DNA of 18,007 nt from the NCBI GenBank assembly GCA_964496575.1, contig CAZCAC010000157.1:1-18007 (forward strand), given 5' to 3'. This DNA is from CAZCAC01 sp964496575. Its GTDB lineage: Bacteria; Planctomycetota; UBA1135; GCA-002686595. The stretch's first letter is position 1, and every line of letters begins with the position of its first letter. A program made the translations under genes and the position numbers. Of the stretch, positions 15,792-18,007 are shown piece after piece. The notes below the pieces were generated by a model, which was given only the letters and a program-made list of their open reading frames with translations, was not told the origin of the DNA and did not search any database.

Positions 15792-16135
15792 GCGACGGAC
15801 AGAAGCCCGAGAAGAAGCGCTACTACCGCAAGAGGGTCGAGCTCTTCAGGCTGATCGACAAGGTCAAGATCTGGCCCTCGCGCACGGGGCTCCTCCACGG
15901 CATTCGGGTCATCGAGAAGATGGGGGACGTCCTCCAGGTCACCACCCACTGCAACAAGACCTTCATGGTCAACAACTCACGCAACAGCAGGGCGGCCCGG
16001 TGGCTGAGGAACAAGTGGTTCACGGGCGCCTGCCCCGAATGCGGGGTGCCCGGGTGGAAGCTGGCCAAGTACTCCTCCACGCAGTTCCGTCGCCATCACG
16101 GCTCCGACCTCCGGGAGGGGGGCTGTTCCGAATAG
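15788..16135 (+). CDS. pylSn: Pyrrolysyl-tRNA synthetase N-terminal tRNA-binding protein PylSn
   Basis: Small RNA-binding protein that holds the variable loop and T arm of tRNA-Pyl and assists PylSc; equivalent to the N-terminal domain of archaeal PylS. Of 115 residues, the core is IWPSRTGLLHGI (29-39), THCNKTFMVNNSRNSRAARW (53-72) and CPEC (82-85), matching archaeal WMSRTGTLHKI, VVNNSRSCRTAR and CKRC. The zinc-type CxxC and His37 are kept, but the histidine pair that precedes CxxC in Methanosarcina is replaced here by Asn-Lys (RNKWF). The N-terminus is strongly basic. It is last in the run and coupled to pylD. The stop is TAG, 72 in-frame codons before the next stop. Confidence 0.93.
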   Translation: MSDGQKPEKKRYYRKRVELFRLIDKVKIWPSRTGLLHGIRVIEKMGDVLQVTTHCNKTFMVNNSRNSRAARWLRNKWFTGACPECGVPGWKLAKYSSTQFRRHHGSDLREGGCSE

Positions 16136-16152
16136 ACCGGTCGTCGCGTGGG

Positions 16153-16193
16153 CGAGAGCTCGAGTCTCGGGTGGGGGACCAGGCGGGCCCCAC
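16153..16193. terminator. Tandem hairpins between convergent pylSn and the RACE gene
   Basis: Two short stem-loops fill the 62-base gap: CGAGA/TCTCG (16153-16157 with 16165-16169) and GTGGGG/CCCCAC (16171-16176 with 16188-16193). Their place between facing stop codons suggests a bidirectional terminator, but neither has a T tract. Confidence 0.4.
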
Positions 16194-16197
16194 GAGG

Positions 16198-18007
16198 TTA
16201 CAGGAACATCGCCTTCAGGAACTCCTCCTGGAATCTCTCGCTGACGGTGAGCTCCAGGTACTCCACCCTCTCGCCGATGCCGGCGGCCTCCGCCCGCCGC
16301 GTGGCGGACATGAGGGCCTGCTTCGCCCCGATGCCCGCGGCGTTGCCCACCTGACGGAATCGGCCCAGGGGCAGGTCGGGGAACATGCCGATGGTCACCG
16401 CGGCCTCCACGCTGATGTACGTGCCGAAGGCGCCAGCGATGATGAACTCATCGACATCCGCCGCCGTGACCCTGGCCGCATCGAACAAGAGCTCGATGCC
16501 CGCCCGCATGGCCCCCTTGGCCAGCTGGATCTCATTGATGTCACGGCGGGTCAAGACGATGTCACGACCGCTTCCGGACACCTCGGCGTCGGCGAGAAGG
16601 ACCTCGAGCCGCTCCTCGTTCCTCCTGACCAGCGGATGGTCTTCTTCCAGCCCCCCCTTCTCGTTCATGGCTCCGCACAGCCTGAGCTGGGCGATGGCGT
16701 CCAGGATGCCCGAACCGCAGATCCCTATGGGAGGCGCATGACCGATGGTCTGGAAGACCAGACGGTCATCGGTGATCTGAACCCGCTCGATGGCGCCCTC
16801 CGCGGCTCGCATGCCTTGCCCGATGTGGGCCCCTTCGAAGGCCGGACCGGACGCGGTGGAACAGGAGATCATCCGGTTCCCGGCGGAGAGGGTGATCTCC
16901 GTATTCGTGCCGATATCGAGGCTGATCACCACTCCGTTCTTCCGGTGGGTGTCCGTGGCCAGGAGCATGGAGAGGTGATCGGCTCCCACGAATCCGGCGA
17001 TGTTGGCCAGCAGGTGGATGGTGGCGCCGGGGGAAAAGGCCAGCCCGAGCTCGTCCGCCTTCACCTCCAGGGGGGACGATACGGCCGCCACGTAGGGAGC
17101 GAGGCCGAGCTGCTCGACCGGCAGGCCCAGCAGCAGGTGATGCATGGCGGTATTGCCCACCATGACCGACTCGAGGATCTGGGACGGATCGTGGACCGCC
17201 GCACCTCCTTCGCCGTCTGCTCCGGCGATGTCGCAGAGATCCCGGGCCAGCTCGCCGAGCGCATCGACGATCGCCCTCTGCAGGACTTCCCTTCCGTCGT
17301 CGTGCCCGAGGCAGTAGGTGATCCGGGCCATCACGTCCTCGCCGTAGGCGATCTGAGGATTCATGATGCCCTTCATGGCGAGGGTCCTGCCGCTGGCCAG
17401 GTCCACCAGGTAGCCGGCCACCTTGGTGGTGCCGATGTCCACGGCCATCCCCAGGATCGGGGTCCCGGGAGCGGCGACGCTGACCAGCTCGTCACCGCGC
17501 AGTCCCACCCTGATCTTCCAGCCATTGTCGCGCAGCGCGCCTGGAATCCGTCTCAGGACGCTCAGCTGACGGCATTGGAGTGCAGGCCGACCTGCCTTCG
17601 AAACTGCTGCGCCGATGCGCTCGAGATCCGCCAGCAGATCGGTTGCCCCGGCTTCGGGCAGGGCCAGGTCCCTGATCTCCACCGGCGGCTCGAATTCGAA
17701 GCCGATCTCCTCCCCTTCCACCTGGGTGCGCTGTGTCGCCGTCAGGGACTCGGGCGGGACATCCACGCGAACGGAGTCGAAGACCTCGGTCTGGCAGGCC
17801 AGCCGCATGCCTGACGCCAGGTCGTCGGCGCCGAGGGCCTGGACCTCGGTCGCGTTCGGCTTGCTGACCTGCCGCTGGTCGTTCAGACGAACGCGGCAGA
17901 CGCCGCAGGAGCTCGTACCGCCGCAAATGGCCGAGATGCCGACTCCCGCATCCCGAGCTGCATCCAGAATCGTCGCGCCGGAGTCGACCTCCACGTGTTT
18001 GCCAATG
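16198..18007 (-). CDS. ATP-dependent reductive activator of corrinoid proteins (RACE/RamA-like), 5' end outside window
   Basis: Restores inactive Co(II) corrinoid proteins to Co(I) using ATP and a low-potential electron. It has an N-terminal plant-type 2Fe-2S ferredoxin domain with CGGTSSCGVC and a fourth cysteine in MRLACQT. A linker follows, then the RACE ASKHA ATPase region: PILGMAVDIGTTKVAGYLVD, MVGNTAMHHLLLGLP, VVISLDIGTNTEITL, SCSTASGPAFEGAHI, ICGSGILDAIAQLRLCG and FIIAGAFGTYIS. A GTG at 17994 could be read as the start, but the frame stays open to the edge and reads IGKHVEVDSG, the usual first strand of this ferredoxin fold, so a few N-terminal residues are missing. Archaeal RamA instead has C-terminal 4Fe-4S motifs; this is the bacterial type known from RACo and O-demethylase activators. 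The likely client is MtbC. The stop is TAA. Confidence 0.9.
   Translation of the reverse strand, partial: IGKHVEVDSGATILDAARDAGVGISAICGGTSSCGVCRVRLNDQRQVSKPNATEVQALGADDLASGMRLACQTEVFDSVRVDVPPESLTATQRTQVEGEEIGFEFEPPVEIRDLALPEAGATDLLADLERIGAAVSKAGRPALQCRQLSVLRRIPGALRDNGWKIRVGLRGDELVSVAAPGTPILGMAVDIGTTKVAGYLVDLASGRTLAMKGIMNPQIAYGEDVMARITYCLGHDDGREVLQRAIVDALGELARDLCDIAGADGEGGAAVHDPSQILESVMVGNTAMHHLLLGLPVEQLGLAPYVAAVSSPLEVKADELGLAFSPGATIHLLANIAGFVGADHLSMLLATDTHRKNGVVISLDIGTNTEITLSAGNRMISCSTASGPAFEGAHIGQGMRAAEGAIERVQITDDRLVFQTIGHAPPIGICGSGILDAIAQLRLCGAMNEKGGLEEDHPLVRRNEERLEVLLADAEVSGSGRDIVLTRRDINEIQLAKGAMRAGIELLFDAARVTAADVDEFIIAGAFGTYISVEAAVTIGMFPDLPLGRFRQVGNAAGIGAKQALMSATRRAEAAGIGERVEYLELTVSERFQEEFLKAMFL

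Noticed and set aside
15697..17814. 705-codon plus-strand open frame across pylSn and the RACE gene
   Set aside because: Shadow of two convincing genes (PylSn on plus, RACE on minus); no family motifs of its own.
1..18007. CRISPR array, IS element, integrase or attachment-site repeats
   Set aside because: No regularly spaced repeats, no transposase or integrase motif, and no direct repeat of the tRNA-Gly 3' end noticed when reading the window.

Overview
The window is very GC-rich bacterial DNA. A TonB-dependent outer-membrane receptor with its own TonB points to a diderm (Gram-negative-type) organism. The combination of high GC, an outer membrane and a pyrrolysine cassette fits Desulfobacterota/Myxococcota-like, Acidobacteriota-like or related uncultured lineages, but the sequence alone does not settle the phylum.

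The left half (1-9240) is mostly ordinary chromosome. It holds a DHH-family phosphoesterase, the thiamine-pathway kinase ThiD, a tRNA-Gly(GCC) with its own promoter and a strong terminator, a TonB-dependent receptor translationally linked to tonB, an orphan HyuA-type hydantoinase/oxoprolinase on the minus strand, and the phospholipid pair plsY-gpsA with overlapping ends.

The right half (9277-18007) is a pyrrolysine (22nd amino acid) methylamine system. mtbB, the dimethylamine:corrinoid methyltransferase, runs 9277-10689 and carries an in-frame UAG at codon 356. A standard gene caller would split it into two ORFs. It is followed by mtbC (corrinoid protein), pylT (amber-decoding tRNA-Pyl with CUA anticodon), pylSc (synthetase catalytic domain), pylB, pylC, pylD (pyrrolysine biosynthesis) and pylSn (the separate tRNA-binding domain of the synthetase). 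Facing them on the minus strand is a RACE/RamA-like ATP-dependent corrinoid reductive activator, cut by the right edge of the window.

Working model: PylB isomerises lysine to methylornithine, PylC joins it to a second lysine, and PylD oxidises and cyclises the product to pyrrolysine. PylSc, helped by PylSn, charges tRNA-Pyl, which inserts Pyl at the UAG of mtbB. MtbB then moves a methyl group from dimethylamine to the cobalt of MtbC, and the RACE protein rescues MtbC when its cobalt is oxidised. The enzyme that takes the methyl group off MtbC is not in the window. Three cassette genes (mtbC, pylB, pylSn) end in UAG, so the same codon is apparently used as a stop and as Pyl within one locus.
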